A DNA stretch of 64,000 nt. It comes from Aerosticca soli (GTDB lineage: Bacteria; Pseudomonadota; Gammaproteobacteria; Xanthomonadales; Rhodanobacteraceae). Shown piece after piece: positions 62,511-64,000 of this stretch. The stretch covers positions 1,015,001 to 1,079,000 of the forward strand of contig NZ_AP018560.1 in NCBI RefSeq assembly GCF_003967035.1, in the 5' to 3' direction. Within the stretch, counting starts at the first letter, position 1. Each line of letters opens with the position of its first letter. Made by a program: the position numbers and the translations under genes. A model generated the notes under the pieces. It ran no database searches and was not told the origin of the DNA. It was given only the letters and a program-made list of their open reading frames with translations.

Positions 62511-64000
62511 ATGGCCTTGAAGCGCATGCCGTATCGCGCCGGCGCCGGTCGGCACTGCCGGCACTGGCCACTTGGTGCAGCCGCCCTGCTGCTGTCGTGC
62601 CTCGGCGTGGCGCACGCCGAGGTGCATCTGCGCCGCGAAGGACTCAACCTCAACGTCTTCGTCCGACAGGACGCGGTGGCCGCACACCTGGTGCTGCGCG
62701 GCGGTTCCGAGCCGCGGCTGATGACCGTTTTCCCGGCCGGCAACAGCGGCGTGGCCGTCTGGTTCGAGCCGGTGCCCCGGGCGTTCGACTGGGCGCTGGC
62801 GGCGCCGGTGCAGCCGATCAGCCAGCCGGATGCCCATGGCCGGACGTTGCACGGCGTGCGCTTCCGGGTGCGGGCGAACGTGTCCGCATTGACCTTCCGC
62901 CGGGCGGTGCTGTCGAGCGTGCGCGTGTTGCGCGATTACCAGTCGCTTGGCCGCGTGCCGGCCGCGGTCGAGGCGCGACCGGTTGCTGCCGGCAGCGGCC
63001 TGCGCTGGGCCCGCGACCGACTCGACGGCGCGCCCGGTTACTGGCTCGAACTGCAGGTGCTCGAGGGACGCCTGCGTGATGGCCGCATCGTGGCCAGCCC
63101 GGCCGGGGCCATCACCCTCGAGGTGACCGCCGCCAGTGGCGAGCCGCCGTTGACGCCGCTGGCAGGCGCCGAGCTGCTGCAAAGGCCGGTGCAGGATGAC
63201 GAGGCGGCGCGCGCGGCGCTGACATTCCTAAGCTACCGGGAAAAATTCCTGGCCGGTTCCTGGCGCTTCGATACGTATTTCGGCCGCGATACCTTGCTGT
63301 CGGTGCGTCTGCTGCTGCCGGCGCTGGCTCCGGCCGCCGTGGAAACCGGGCTGCGTTCGGTCCTGGAGCGCCTGTCCGCCCAGGGCGAGGTGGCTCACGA
63401 GGAGGACATCGGCGAATTCGCCATCCTCGACCACCGGCGCATCGACGGCAGCCTTTCGGCGGCCCCGGTGTACGACTACAAGATGATCGATACCGATCTC
63501 CTGCTCGCGCCGCTCGCGCAGGCGTGGTGGCTGGACGATGCCCGCGGCCGGTCGCGGGCGGCGGCGTTCCTGGCGGCGCCGCTGGCCGAAGGGAGGGCCG
63601 GCGAGGCCCTGATGCGCAATATCCGTCACGTGCTGCGCGAGGCCGCGCCCTTTGCCCGCGAGCCGAGCTTCGCCCATCTTCTCGCGCTCAAGGCGGGCAT
63701 GGCGGTCGGCCAGTGGCGCGACAGCGAGGATGGCCTGGGCGGCGGGCGCTACCCGTACGATGTCAATGCCGTACTGATGCCGGCCGCCCTGCGGGCGATC
63801 CAGGCACTGGAACGCAGCGGCTTGCTCGCGCCCTATCTCACCGCCGAGGATCGCGCCGCATTCGCCGACCTGCCGCGCCTGATCGCGGTCTGGCAGCAGC
63901 AGGTGCGGCCGCTGTTCCTCGTCGGCTTGACCGATCGTGAGGCGCGGGCCGGCATCATCGCCCATGCCGCCGCCCGCGGCGTCCCTGCCGGGCCCGCCTT
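62511..64000 (+). CDS. Large exported glycosidase-like protein, 3' end outside window
   Basis: At least 496 residues. Signal peptide (LGAAALLLSCLGVAHA), a beta-rich N-terminal part, and from ~residue 240 a helical region with WRFDTYFGRDTLLSVRLLL, IGEFAILDHRRIDGSL and YDYKMIDTDLLLAPLAQAW. This looks like the alpha/alpha-barrel (six-hairpin) of debranching-type glycosidases; candidate acidic residues are in FDTYFGRD and AHEEDIGEF. Substrate unknown. It is open to the window end. Confidence 0.7.
   Translation, partial: MALKRMPYRAGAGRHCRHWPLGAAALLLSCLGVAHAEVHLRREGLNLNVFVRQDAVAAHLVLRGGSEPRLMTVFPAGNSGVAVWFEPVPRAFDWALAAPVQPISQPDAHGRTLHGVRFRVRANVSALTFRRAVLSSVRVLRDYQSLGRVPAAVEARPVAAGSGLRWARDRLDGAPGYWLELQVLEGRLRDGRIVASPAGAITLEVTAASGEPPLTPLAGAELLQRPVQDDEAARAALTFLSYREKFLAGSWRFDTYFGRDTLLSVRLLLPALAPAAVETGLRSVLERLSAQGEVAHEEDIGEFAILDHRRIDGSLSAAPVYDYKMIDTDLLLAPLAQAWWLDDARGRSRAAAFLAAPLAEGRAGEALMRNIRHVLREAAPFAREPSFAHLLALKAGMAVGQWRDSEDGLGGGRYPYDVNAVLMPAALRAIQALERSGLLAPYLTAEDRAAFADLPRLIAVWQQQVRPLFLVGLTDREARAGIIAHAAARGVPAGPA

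Overview
The window is GC-rich, densely packed bacterial chromosome. Gene content and order point to a gammaproteobacterium of the Xanthomonadales/Lysobacterales, probably Rhodanobacteraceae. The clues are a fused RlmKL, truA-trpF-trpBA-accD with a divergent TrpI-type regulator, cmk-rpsA-ihfB, yceD-rpmF-fabH, ribosomal protein THX, and a cluster of small stress proteins typical of that order. The taxonomy is inferred from gene content only. Most of the window is housekeeping chromosome. I saw no tRNA, rRNA, CRISPR array, prophage or plasmid functions.

Layout. 1-7.6 kb: protein N-end tagging (bpt), thioesterase II, ampD, a small hydrolase overlapping rlmKL, an RsuA-type pseudouridine synthase, a HIT protein and an exported c-type cytochrome. 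7.77-9.08 kb: a complete 1311-bp ISL3-family element inserted in the T-tract of a terminator. 9.2-14.2 kb: pncB-gpx, slyD, outer-membrane phospholipase A, an EF-hand protein and two cold-shock genes with matching long leaders. 14.3-20.4 kb: an Slp-like lipoprotein, the MoxR/DUF58/transglutaminase operon and a divergent membrane glycosyltransferase. 20.4-22.8 kb: yceD-rpmF-fabH. 22.96-24.27 kb: a second copy of the IS. 24.4-32 kb: HU-like protein, GacA-type regulator, rne, rluC, csaA, xseA, darP. 32-42.8 kb: pmbA, cmk, rpsA, ihfB, a GldG-type ABC system, CtaG and SCO1. 42.9-48.5 kb: truA, the trp genes with trpI, and accD. 48.6-52.8 kb: PAP2 phosphatase, GT4 glycosyltransferase, gltX. 52.8-54.9 kb: a zinc locus (zur, MerC-like gene, CDF transporter) containing a tiny deletion relic of the same IS. 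54.9-57 kb: THX and two overlapping L,D-transpeptidases. 57.2-61.7 kb: a stress-protein region with two truncated genes whose broken ends face each other. 62-64 kb: an exported hypothetical protein and the start of a large exported glycosidase-like protein.

How the genes fit together. The zinc block looks like a sensor-transporter unit. The trp block has the divergent trpI-trpBA arrangement of pseudomonads. MoxR, DUF58 and transglutaminase are translationally coupled. The stress block combines ferritin-like proteins, KGG and DUF4142 proteins and a cation/proton antiporter, which suggests oxidative, osmotic or stationary-phase protection. The least ordinary observations are the paired cold-shock leaders, the IS copies plus their relic, and the segment at 57.4-59.6 kb flanked by two gene stumps.
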